From an uncultured Gammaproteobacteria bacterium (GTDB lineage: Bacteria; Pseudomonadota; Gammaproteobacteria; HK1): 64,000 nt of DNA. Below are positions 51,678 to 59,590 of the stretch, piece after piece; within the stretch, counting starts at the first letter, position 1, and each line of letters opens with the position of its first letter. The translations under genes and the position numbers were made by a program. The stretch is from NCBI GenBank assembly GCA_958295835.1, contig OY282378.1:2001001-2065000 (forward strand). The letters are read 5' to 3'. The notes below the pieces were generated by a model. The model ran no database searches, was not told the origin of the DNA, and worked only from the letters and a program-made list of their open reading frames with translations.

Positions 51678-52924
51678 GCGTCCGCGCAGGATCGAATACG
51701 AAGCATTGCCGAGCGGTTCTCGCGGCGGCGCTGCTCGCGCTCGCGCCCTCATCCGGCGCGATCGAGCTCAGCGGCCACCTCGCGTTCGAACCACGCGGCT
51801 TCACGCAGTCCCCCGCGCATCCCGGCCAGAGCCGCCACGGCCTCTCGCTCGCGGTTCAGCCCGAGCTCCATCACGCTTTCGACGACGGACGGCAGAGCCT
51901 GCTGTTCACGCCGTTCCTGCGACTCGACACCGCGGACGACGGGCGCACGCACTTCGACGTGCGGGAGCTGCTCTACCAGCGGGTGTTCGAGGCGTCGGAG
52001 CTTCGCATCGGCATCGGCCGCGTGTTCTGGGGGGTCACCGAGTCCCGCCATCTCGTCGACGTCGTCAATCAAACGGACCTCGTGGAGAACGTCGATCGCG
52101 AGGACAAGCTCGGGCAGCCCCTCGTCAACCTCACCCTCATCCGCGACTGGGGCACTCTCGACTTCTTCGTGCTGCCGGGGTTTCGCGAGCGGACCTTTCC
52201 GGGGCGGGAGGGGCGCCTGCGCTCCGAGCCGTTCGTCGATACGGACCGCGCCACCTACGAGTCCGGTGCGGGCCGGCAGCGTATCGACCATGCGGTGCGG
52301 TGGTCACATGCGATCGGGGATTTCGACGTCGGCGTCGCCTACTTCCACGGCACGAGCCGGGAGCCGCGGCTCCGGCCCCTGCCGGTTTGCGCCGACGGCA
52401 GGCCGGCGCTCACATCCGGATGCCGCCCGGCCGGGGCGGTGCTCGCGCCCCGTTACGACGTCGTGCATCGCACCTCGCTCGATCTGCAAGCCACCCGGGA
52501 CGCGATGCTGTGGAAGCTCGAAGCGCTCCATGAATCGGGTCAGGGAGGTTCCTACCTGGCATGGGTCGCCGGCTTCGAGTACACGTGGTTCGGCATCGAC
52601 GAGAGCGGCACGGACCTGGGCCTGCTCGTCGAGCACCTGTTCGACGGGCGGGGCGGCAATGCCCCGCAGCCGCTCGAGAACGATGTCTTCGCGGGCGTGC
52701 GCCTTGCGCTCAACGACGAGGCCGGCACCGATTTCCTCGCGGGCGTCATCGCCGACGTCGAAGGCGACGCGACGACCCTCAGCCTCGAAGCGTCGCGACG
52801 CATCGGCGAACGCTGGAAGGTCGAGCTCGAGGCGCGGGCCTGGATTGGAGTCGAAGGCGGCGACCCGATGTTCCCGCTCCACCGCGACGACTACGTACAG
52901 CTCACTCTGTCGCGCTTCTTCTGA
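51656..52924 (+). CDS. outer-membrane beta-barrel protein (DUF1302-like)
   Basis: 422 aa. A signal peptide (RAVLAAALLALAPSSGAIEL) is followed by alternating amphipathic strands and a C-terminal phenylalanine (YVQLTLSRFF), the mark of outer-membrane barrels. VFWGVTESRHLVDVVNQTDL and LPGFRERTFPGREGRLRSEP recall the DUF1302/porin-like proteins found with MMPL pumps. The first dozen codons come from a palindrome-rich stretch, so the exact start is doubtful; an aggatcga site lies just before KHCRAVLAA without an in-frame standard start codon. Probably the outer-membrane end of the MMPL-LolA-like export route. Confidence 0.78.
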   Translation: MANGRDARVRAGSNTKHCRAVLAAALLALAPSSGAIELSGHLAFEPRGFTQSPAHPGQSRHGLSLAVQPELHHAFDDGRQSLLFTPFLRLDTADDGRTHFDVRELLYQRVFEASELRIGIGRVFWGVTESRHLVDVVNQTDLVENVDREDKLGQPLVNLTLIRDWGTLDFFVLPGFRERTFPGREGRLRSEPFVDTDRATYESGAGRQRIDHAVRWSHAIGDFDVGVAYFHGTSREPRLRPLPVCADGRPALTSGCRPAGAVLAPRYDVVHRTSLDLQATRDAMLWKLEALHESGQGGSYLAWVAGFEYTWFGIDESGTDLGLLVEHLFDGRGGNAPQPLENDVFAGVRLALNDEAGTDFLAGVIADVEGDATTLSLEASRRIGERWKVELEARAWIGVEGGDPMFPLHRDDYVQLTLSRFF

Positions 52925-53099
52925 GCGGACTTCAAGGGGTGGCAGGGTTGTCGAGATCCGTGAACGCTGTTCCGTCGATACAATGGGCCGGCAGACGGCA
53001 TTGCCGGTTGGACAGGACAACACGCATTCGTCAGTATGGCCGTAGTGGAGCCGACGCGCACCGGATGTCGGACCTCGATCTATCTGAAGGAGTGCTCCG

Positions 53100-53672
53100 A
53101 TGGCGATTCAAGCGGTCCGGAAACCCATTCGGCATCTCCTCACGACCCATGACTTTCACAGGATGGGAGAGGTCGGTATTTTTTCTGAAGACGACCGTGT
53201 CGAACTTATAGAAGGGGAGTTGATCGACATGGCTCCGATCGGAAGTCTCCATGCCGGCACGGTCATGCGTTTGACCAGCTTGTTCAATCAAGCACTGGAC
53301 GGGCGTGCAATCCTGTCTCCCCGGAACCCTGTCTTGCTGGCAGAGCGATCCGAACCACAGCCGGATATTGCCGTCTTGCGAAACAGGGCGGACTTCTACA
53401 GGAACTCCCATCCGGCGCCGGAGGACATCCTCCTGCTCGTAGAAATCGCCGACACTTCCCTGGGCTATGATCGGGATATCAAGATGCCTCTTTACGCGCG
53501 ACACGGCATTCCGGAGGTCTGGCTGGTCGATTTGAACGCACGGAATCTGGAACTCCATCGCCATCCGACAAGAAGGGGGTATCGAGAGCTGCTCCGCCCG
53601 GAGAACTCCGAATCCGTTGCCCTGTCCATGCTACCCGGTGTATCGATCTCACTCGACGATCTCTGGATCTGA
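53100..53672 (+). CDS. Uma2 family (DUF820) endonuclease-like protein
   Basis: 190 aa, the family's standard size. A gaaggag ribosome-binding site precedes the ATG. DRVELIEGELIDMAPIGSLH, QPDIAVLRNRADFY, ILLLVEIADTSLGYDRDIKM and YARHGIPEVWLVDL give the PD-(D/E)XK-like core (D, ExA variant) of Uma2 proteins. Function unsettled. Less GC-rich than its neighbours in places, consistent with accessory status. Confidence 0.88.
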   Translation: MAIQAVRKPIRHLLTTHDFHRMGEVGIFSEDDRVELIEGELIDMAPIGSLHAGTVMRLTSLFNQALDGRAILSPRNPVLLAERSEPQPDIAVLRNRADFYRNSHPAPEDILLLVEIADTSLGYDRDIKMPLYARHGIPEVWLVDLNARNLELHRHPTRRGYRELLRPENSESVALSMLPGVSISLDDLWI

Positions 53673-53730
53673 CAAGTCGAGCAGACCGGACGATCGCCGA
53701 TGAGCACCGGCTCCGCCCGAGTCGTCCGTC

Positions 53731-55017
53731 ATGGGACGGCAGCCCATGCCGGCTGAGCGTCGCGCGGTCCTCGTCGTGGTCGATGGATTGCGCGGCGATC
53801 TGGTAAACGATGCGTTCACGCCGAGCCTGTATCGGCTCGCGGCGAGCGCGCGGTGGTACCCCGACCACCGATCGGTCTTCCCCTCCGCGACCCGGGTGAA
53901 CTCCGCATCGCTGGCCACCGGGTGCTTTCCCGCCTCCCACGGGCTGCACGGCAACGTCATCGCGCTCGACGAAGGAGATGGTCTCGTTCCGGTGCCGGTG
54001 GGGCCGCCGGAGTTTCGCGAGAGGCTTCGCCGGGCGACGGGGCGCACCCTGCGCCGACCCACCCTGAGCGAGCGGCTGCGCGGGCACGGTGGGGCGGCGG
54101 GCTGGCTCAATTCCTCGGCGGGCGCGGCCCACATGCAGGACCCGGACGGACACGGACTGCTGCTGCACCGCAGCGGATCCCACCGGCTGGGGTTCGAGCC
54201 GGTGGACGGGCCGGAGCATCTCGACGTCACGTATGACGCTTCCGGCGACCGCGAGACCACCCGCCGGTTCTGCGCGGCGCTCGACGCACCGGGCGGGTAC
54301 GCTTTGCATACGCTGTGGCTCTGCGAGCCCGACCACTCCCAGCACGCCATGGAGCTCGGCTCCGGCGAACACCGCGCGCTGGTGCGGGCGGCGGACGCGA
54401 ACGTTGCGGATGTCGTGGCGGCGGTCGGGAGGATGCGCGATCGTGGCGAGGAGATCCTGCTCGTGGTGTGCTCCGACCATGGGCACGAGACCACCGACCA
54501 GGTCATCCCGGTCGAAGCGTTGATGATCGAGGCGGGGCTCAAGGCCGATGCCGAATCGAGCGACGTGGTCCTCGCATCCAGTGGCATGGGCGCACTGGTC
54601 TATCTGTCGAACGGGGCGTGGTCACGGCGCGACGTCGTCGTCGAGTGGTTGGAGCGCCAGCCGTGGTGCGGTCCGGTGTTCGCGGGCGCCGCGCTCGCCG
54701 AGGTGGGGCAGCGCGAGGACGGGGGGTTGGCCATTGCGTTCGCGATGGCCGGGCGCGACGCGCCGAACCGGTTCGGCATTCCCGGCATCTCCCACGTCGC
54801 GGGCTGCCGGTTCTCGAGTATCGACGCGCCCGGACGGGGCCAGCATGGCGGACTCGGCCGATACGAGACCAACCCGGTGCTGATCATCGACGACGGCTCC
54901 GGCCGGGTACGGCGCATCGAGGCGCGGACGAACGCGGTGGACGTCGCGCCCACCATTCTCGATTTCCTGGGTGTCGCGCACGACGGAGCCGACGGCCGGC
55001 CGGTCCCCGCGTCCTGA
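53731..55017 (+). CDS. type I phosphodiesterase/nucleotide pyrophosphatase (alkaline phosphatase superfamily)
   Basis: 428 aa; an ATG at 53746 is an alternative start. VLVVVDGLRGDLV supplies the first metal aspartate, FPSATRVNSASLATG the nucleophilic Ser/Thr region, TLWLCEPDHSQH and VVCSDHGHETTD the remaining Asp/His metal ligands. The family hydrolyses phosphodiesters or phosphonates with two zinc ions. No signal peptide is evident, so it is probably cytoplasmic. C-terminal IEARTNAVDVAPTILDFLGV is typical of the superfamily. Confidence 0.83.
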   Translation: MGRQPMPAERRAVLVVVDGLRGDLVNDAFTPSLYRLAASARWYPDHRSVFPSATRVNSASLATGCFPASHGLHGNVIALDEGDGLVPVPVGPPEFRERLRRATGRTLRRPTLSERLRGHGGAAGWLNSSAGAAHMQDPDGHGLLLHRSGSHRLGFEPVDGPEHLDVTYDASGDRETTRRFCAALDAPGGYALHTLWLCEPDHSQHAMELGSGEHRALVRAADANVADVVAAVGRMRDRGEEILLVVCSDHGHETTDQVIPVEALMIEAGLKADAESSDVVLASSGMGALVYLSNGAWSRRDVVVEWLERQPWCGPVFAGAALAEVGQREDGGLAIAFAMAGRDAPNRFGIPGISHVAGCRFSSIDAPGRGQHGGLGRYETNPVLIIDDGSGRVRRIEARTNAVDVAPTILDFLGVAHDGADGRPVPAS

Positions 55018-55127
55018 CCGAGTCGGACCGGGGCCTGCAAGCTCGGGATGTCCGTGCCGGACTCGCATTGCGCAGTCTTCCGGCGGCAGCGGTCGTCCGC
55101 CCCGCCGCTGCGTCCCCGGTTGCGGAG

Positions 55128-55300
55128 TCAGAGATGGTTCCCGAGCCCAAGGTCATCGGGATACGGCTCCAGGTAGCGCTGCATCTCGACGTAACGGTCG
55201 TGCTTGTGTCCGCCGTCGTAGCGGACCGCATCGCCGAGCAGGCAGCGGCTCGCGCCGACGGGGATCCGCTCGGGCGGCTCGGAATGGCCGGGGGACTCGA
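55128..55300 (-). pseudogene. DUF523 protein N-terminal fragment
   Basis: The minus strand reads RIPVGASRCLLGDAVRYDGG and HKHDRYVEMQRYLEPY before a stop at 55130. This is the opening motif of DUF523 proteins (usually VGVSSCLLGExVRYDGGHK), which continue much further and are often fused to DUF1722. Only about 50 codons remain and no start codon with a ribosome-binding site is clear. The rest of the interval 55018-55335 shows nothing recognisable. Confidence 0.6.
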
Positions 55301-55335
55301 CCGGGATACCCGCCGTGGCGAGCGATTGGCCCGGT

Positions 55336-55734
55336 TCAATCGGGCCGGCGCGCGATGAAGTCGATCTCCACCCGCGCGTTGCGCGCCAGCGCGGTCACCC
55401 CGATGCAGGTCCTCGCCGGCAGGCGGTCCGGCGGAAAGTACGACAGATACACGTCGTTCATCCGCTCGTAGTCCTCCTCGAAGTGGGTAAGGAAGACGCG
55501 GGCGGCCACCACGTGCCCGAGACCGAGTCCGACGCCTTCGAGCACGATGGCGAGGTTGTCCATCACCCGTCGCGTCTGGTCTTCGATGGCCGGCGGGAAC
55601 GGTCGCGCGTCGTCTTCGGGATGGTTCGGGATCTGTCCGGTGAGGAAGACCCAGCCGTCCGCCTCGACCGCGTGGCTGTACGGCGCCACCGGCCGGGCTC
55701 CACCCGGGATCATGTGGAACAAGGATGCGGTCAT
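55336..55734 (-). CDS. RidA family protein (second paralog)
   Basis: 132 aa from the ATG at 55734. HMIPGGARPVAPYSHAVEAD, WVFLTGQIPNHPED and the arginine in LPARTCIGVTALA followed by RVEIDFIARRP fit the YjgF/YER057c/UK114 family. The acidic residue in VEIDF takes the place of the catalytic glutamate context of RidA. It differs clearly from the RidA at 14931 and is of a subgroup with unknown substrate. Confidence 0.88.
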   Translation of the reverse strand: MTASLFHMIPGGARPVAPYSHAVEADGWVFLTGQIPNHPEDDARPFPPAIEDQTRRVMDNLAIVLEGVGLGLGHVVAARVFLTHFEEDYERMNDVYLSYFPPDRLPARTCIGVTALARNARVEIDFIARRPD

Positions 55735-55959
55735 GGTCGAAAGATGGGTGTGTGGGTCAGGCCGGCGAGTATATCCGGCGCTCCCGAAATCCGGGACTTG
55801 CAAGACAGCCGGACGGATGGATACGCGGGAGGACGGATGACATCCGATCCGCGGCGGCGATCGGGATGATGGATTGTTCACGAAATTCGGGGCCTTGTCC
55901 TGCGTCTGACGGGCTCGCCGCGAAGTGTGGCCTGCATGAGTCCATGATACGGTGTGCCC

Positions 55960-56145
55960 ATGTCGCCGGAACTCATCGCCATTCTCGCCGGCTGGATCTC
56001 GCTTGCCGGCCTCGTGCTTCGACTCGGCGGACGGATCGACCGGGTCGAGGCGCGGCTCGCCGCCGTCGAGAAGGAAACCGCCCGAATCGGCGGACTGCTC
56101 GAAGGGCTCGGATTCACCGGACGCGCGCAGCCAGGCGAGTCATAG
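55960..56145 (+). CDS. small membrane protein with a coiled-coil tail
   Basis: 61 aa. MSPELIAILAGWISLAGLVL forms one membrane helix, followed by heptad-rich RIDRVEARLAAVEKETARIG and GLLEGLGF. This plan (single helix plus coiled coil) recurs in small accessory proteins of similar bacteria in my recollection. No ribosome-binding site is visible; a tgatac box ends about ten bases before the ATG, so translation may be leaderless. Confidence 0.55.
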   Translation: MSPELIAILAGWISLAGLVLRLGGRIDRVEARLAAVEKETARIGGLLEGLGFTGRAQPGES

Positions 56146-56312
56146 CGCCTCCAGCCTTCAGGGCTCGGATGCCTCCGAGCCCGCGACGCCCTTCCGAATC
56201 TCCTGCTCCGGCCACGTCTCCCGCTTCCGCTCAGCCCTTTGGCCAGTGCCCCGGCGGCACCCAGGCCATGATCCGGAGAGCGCCGGTGCGGAACGCCGCA
56301 GTACGGCGCCGA

Positions 56313-57707
56313 TCAGCGGATGACAATGAACAACTGTCCGTTGCCACGCACGATGTTGAGCGCGAGCACTTCGCCGGCCAGTGCGAACGCTTTCTCCAGC
56401 TCTTCGGCGTTTCGCACCCGGCGCCGGTTCACCGCCACGATGACGTCGCCCGGCCGGATGCCGTTGCGCGCGGCCGGAGAGCCGGGCTCCACCTCCGCGG
56501 CGAAGACCCCCTCGATGCGGCCGTAGGCCGGATCCCCCTGCGCGAGGTCGCGGAGCATCGCGCCTCGAAGCGCGGGAGGCGCTTCCACCGCGCCGGAAGG
56601 TGCGCCGGTCTCCGCCCCGCCGATGCGGACATCGAGCCGGATACGGATCCGCTCGCGCTGCACGTCGATCTCGACCGCCTCGCCGACTCGAACCATCCCG
56701 ATGGCGTTCCTGAGATCGCGCGAGCCTTCCACCTCCGAGCCGTTCACCGCCACGATGACGTCGCCGGCCTGGAGTCCCGCTGCCTCGGCCGGTGAGCCGG
56801 ACTCGACGCGGGAGACCAGCGCGCCGCGTTCGACGTCGAGATCCAGCGCTTCGGCGAGGTCCGGGGTGAGATCCTGGATCATGACCCCGATCTTCCCGCG
56901 CTGCATCTCGCCGTGCTCCGCGAGCTGGCGCATCACCGCGGTGGCGATGTTGACGGGCACCGCGAAGCCGATACCCACGTTGCCGCCGGACGGTCCGATG
57001 ATCGCGGTGTTGATGCCGACCAGCTCGCCGTGCAGGCTCACGAGCGCACCGCCCGAGTTGCCCGGATTGATCGAGGCGTCGGTCTGGATGAAGTCCTCGT
57101 AGCCCTCGACGTTGATCCCGCTGCGCCCGAGCGCGCTCACGATCCCCGAGGTGACGGTCTGGCCGAGCCCGAAGGGGTTGCCGATGGCGATGACGAAATC
57201 ACCGACTTGCAGCGCGTCGCTGTCTCCGATCGGGAGCGCGGTGAGTCCGTCGGCCTCGATTCGGAGCAGCGCGATATCGGTCCCCGGATCGCTGCCCAGG
57301 ATCTCGGCCTCGAAGCGGCGGCTGTCCTTCAGAGTGACCATCACCGAGTCGGCTCTGGCGACGACATGGTGGTTGGACAGCACGAAGCCACGGTCGGCAT
57401 CGACGATCACTCCCGAGCCGGCACTTTGCCGCGGCCGCGCCGGGGCGTCGTCCGGCAGGTCGAAGAAGCGGCGAAAGAACGGGTCGCGAAACAGCGGGTT
57501 ATGGCGCTGGGGAGCCGTCGTCGCGACCGAGACGTTGACCACCGCGGGGGTGATCTTCTCGAGCAGGGGCGCGAGTGTCGGAATGCCGTCGCGCAGCGGC
57601 AGCGGTGGCGTCGCCGCATGGACGGCGCTCATTGCAAGGAGGTATCCCGCGATGGCCCCCGCGGCGGCCCTCCATCGCCTCGGGCATGGTCCCTCTCGCT
57701 CGTTCAT
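56313..57707 (-). CDS. degQ: DegQ/DegP-type periplasmic serine endoprotease
   Basis: 464 aa from the ATG at 57707 (57737 is possible). A signal peptide (AAAGAIAGYLLAMSAVHAA) is followed by a trypsin-like domain with His in NHHVVAR (His114), Asp in GTDIALLRI and Ser in NPGNSGGALVSL, and by two PDZ domains (GKIGVMIQDLTPDLAEALDL; EPGSPAARNGIRPGDVIVAV). It degrades or refolds damaged envelope proteins. The linker between catalytic domain and N-terminus (PRQSAGSGVIVDADRG) lacks the long Q-linker of DegP, favouring DegQ. Divergent from the Gld-type ABC genes. Confidence 0.92.
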   Translation of the reverse strand: MNEREGPCPRRWRAAAGAIAGYLLAMSAVHAATPPLPLRDGIPTLAPLLEKITPAVVNVSVATTAPQRHNPLFRDPFFRRFFDLPDDAPARPRQSAGSGVIVDADRGFVLSNHHVVARADSVMVTLKDSRRFEAEILGSDPGTDIALLRIEADGLTALPIGDSDALQVGDFVIAIGNPFGLGQTVTSGIVSALGRSGINVEGYEDFIQTDASINPGNSGGALVSLHGELVGINTAIIGPSGGNVGIGFAVPVNIATAVMRQLAEHGEMQRGKIGVMIQDLTPDLAEALDLDVERGALVSRVESGSPAEAAGLQAGDVIVAVNGSEVEGSRDLRNAIGMVRVGEAVEIDVQRERIRIRLDVRIGGAETGAPSGAVEAPPALRGAMLRDLAQGDPAYGRIEGVFAAEVEPGSPAARNGIRPGDVIVAVNRRRVRNAEELEKAFALAGEVLALNIVRGNGQLFIVIR

Positions 57708-57864
57708 CGAGTGTGTTCCAGTAGACTTCACCGGCACATGCGGGCTCGGCGGAGGATTTCAATCGGTCCCGGCCCCCCTTCAGGACCGTCCAGGGTTGAA
57801 ATGTGTCGAGGTATCCCCATTGAGCATGTGCGCACTCGATGCTTCCGGAGGAGTCACCTGCCGC

Positions 57865-58818
57865 ATGATCGAGATCAGCCACATCACGAAGCGGTTCGGA
57901 CCGATCACCGCGGTCGATGACGTTTCGTTCAGCGTCAACCGCGGCGAGGTGCTCGGCTTCCTCGGGCCGAACGGGGCGGGAAAGTCGACCACCATGAAGA
58001 TGGTGGCCGGGTTTCTGACGCCCGACCGTGGCGCCATCCGCGTCGGTGGAATGGACGTTGCGGCAATCCCGGTGGAGGTCAAGCGCTGGATCGGCTATCT
58101 GCCCGAGGGAGCGCCGCTCTACGGGGAGATGACGACGCGCGGGTTCCTGCAGTTCGTCGCCGGAATTCGCGGGTTCAGGGGCGCGGAAGCGCGGCGCCGC
58201 ATCGATTCCGTGGTGGAGAAGGTCAGCCTCGGATCCGTCCTCGAAATGCCGATCGACACGCTGTCGAAGGGATTCAAGCGGCGCGTGGGACTCTCCCAGG
58301 CCATCCTCCACGACCCGCAGATCCTGATCCTCGACGAACCCACCGACGGCCTCGATCCAAACCAGAAGCATGAGGTGCGCGCCCTCATCCGCGGCATGTC
58401 GGCCGAGAAGGTGATCGTCCTCTCGACGCACATCCTGGAAGAGGTGGACGCGGTATGCACGCGGGCGACGATCATCGCGGGCGGCCGGCTGGTGAGCGAC
58501 GGGACGCCGGAAGATCTGCTCCGCCGTTCGCGGATGCACAACGCGCTCAGGCTCGGCCTGGCGATCACCGACCCGAGCGGCGTGGTCGAGACGCTCCGGG
58601 CGGTCCCCGGCGTATCGCATGCCGAGGTGACCTCGCAGTCCGACGGCAGGCTGGAGTTGCTGCTGCTTCCGGCCGACGACGGTCCGCTCGCGGGTCCGGT
58701 CAGCGCCGCGGCGCATGCGAACGGATGGCGCGTGACCGCGATGCACGTCGAGCGGGGCCGCCTCGACGACGTGTTTCGTGCGATCACCACCGGTGAGGGA
58801 GACGCGGGCAATGGCTAA
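57865..58818 (+). CDS. gldA: ABC transporter ATP-binding protein (GldA-like)
   Basis: 317 aa. Walker A GPNGAGKST near residue 38, signature region LSKGFKRRVGLSQAI and Walker B LILDEPTDGLDPNQK are intact, with a C-terminal extension (about 90 residues) typical of GldA/NatA-type ATPases. A ggaggag lies 12 bases before the ATG. It overlaps the permease gene by eight bases. Together with the following three genes it forms the Gld-type ABC cluster found widely outside gliding bacteria, whose substrate is unknown. Confidence 0.88.
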   Translation: MIEISHITKRFGPITAVDDVSFSVNRGEVLGFLGPNGAGKSTTMKMVAGFLTPDRGAIRVGGMDVAAIPVEVKRWIGYLPEGAPLYGEMTTRGFLQFVAGIRGFRGAEARRRIDSVVEKVSLGSVLEMPIDTLSKGFKRRVGLSQAILHDPQILILDEPTDGLDPNQKHEVRALIRGMSAEKVIVLSTHILEEVDAVCTRATIIAGGRLVSDGTPEDLLRRSRMHNALRLGLAITDPSGVVETLRAVPGVSHAEVTSQSDGRLELLLLPADDGPLAGPVSAAAHANGWRVTAMHVERGRLDDVFRAITTGEGDAGNG

Positions 58819-59545
58819 CGTGTGGATCATCTACAAGCGCGAGCTGTCCGGTTACTTCGGGACCCCGATCGCCTACGTCTTCCTCGCCATCTTCGTGTTC
58901 CTGAGCGGCATCTTCGCGTTCTACATCGGCAACTTCTTCCAGCGCGGGCAGGCTGACCTCCGGCCCTTCTTCCAGTTCCACCCCTGGCTGTACCTGTTTC
59001 TCATTCCCGCGCTCTCGATGCGCCTGTGGGCGGAGGAGCGGCGCTCCGGCACCATCGAGCTGCTGTTCACGCTCCCGGTCACCATGACCCAGGCCGTGCT
59101 CGGGAAATTCCTCGCGGCGTGGAAATTCACCGCGATCGCGCTGGCGCTCACCTTCCCGTTGTGGATCACCGTCAATTACCTGGGCGACCCCGACAACGGC
59201 GTCATCCTCGCCAGCTATCTCGGCAGCCTGTTGATGGCCGGGGCATTCCTCGCAATCGGCTCGTGCATCTCCGCCCTGACCCGCAACCAGGTCATCGCGT
59301 TCGTGGTGAGCGGCGTGGTCTGCCTCGGCTTCGTCCTGAGCGGCTTTCCGCTGGTGCTGGAGCTCGTAAGCGCGCTCGCCCCGGCGATCGTCGTGGACGC
59401 GGTCCGCTCCTTCAGCTTCCTCACCCACTTTCAGGCAATCAGCAAGGGTGTGGTCCGGGCGGGCGACGTCGTCTATTTCGTCTCGCTCATCGTGTTCTGG
59501 CTGTTCGTCAACGCGGTGGTGATCGAGTGGCGCAAGGCGAAATGA
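58811..59545 (+). CDS. gldF: ABC transporter permease (GldF-like)
   Basis: 244 aa with six helices. It opens MANVWIIYKRELSGYFGTPI, an ABC-2 type start, and includes MRLWAEERRSGTIELLFTLP, the conserved cytoplasmic elbow of ABC-2/GldF permeases. It starts within the last codons of the ATPase gene and would form the membrane channel of the complex. Confidence 0.88.
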   Translation: MANVWIIYKRELSGYFGTPIAYVFLAIFVFLSGIFAFYIGNFFQRGQADLRPFFQFHPWLYLFLIPALSMRLWAEERRSGTIELLFTLPVTMTQAVLGKFLAAWKFTAIALALTFPLWITVNYLGDPDNGVILASYLGSLLMAGAFLAIGSCISALTRNQVIAFVVSGVVCLGFVLSGFPLVLELVSALAPAIVVDAVRSFSFLTHFQAISKGVVRAGDVVYFVSLIVFWLFVNAVVIEWRKAK

Positions 59546-59590
59546 GCGCGAACGGATGCTGACCGCGCCGGCACGAAGGAGAAGCAGCGC

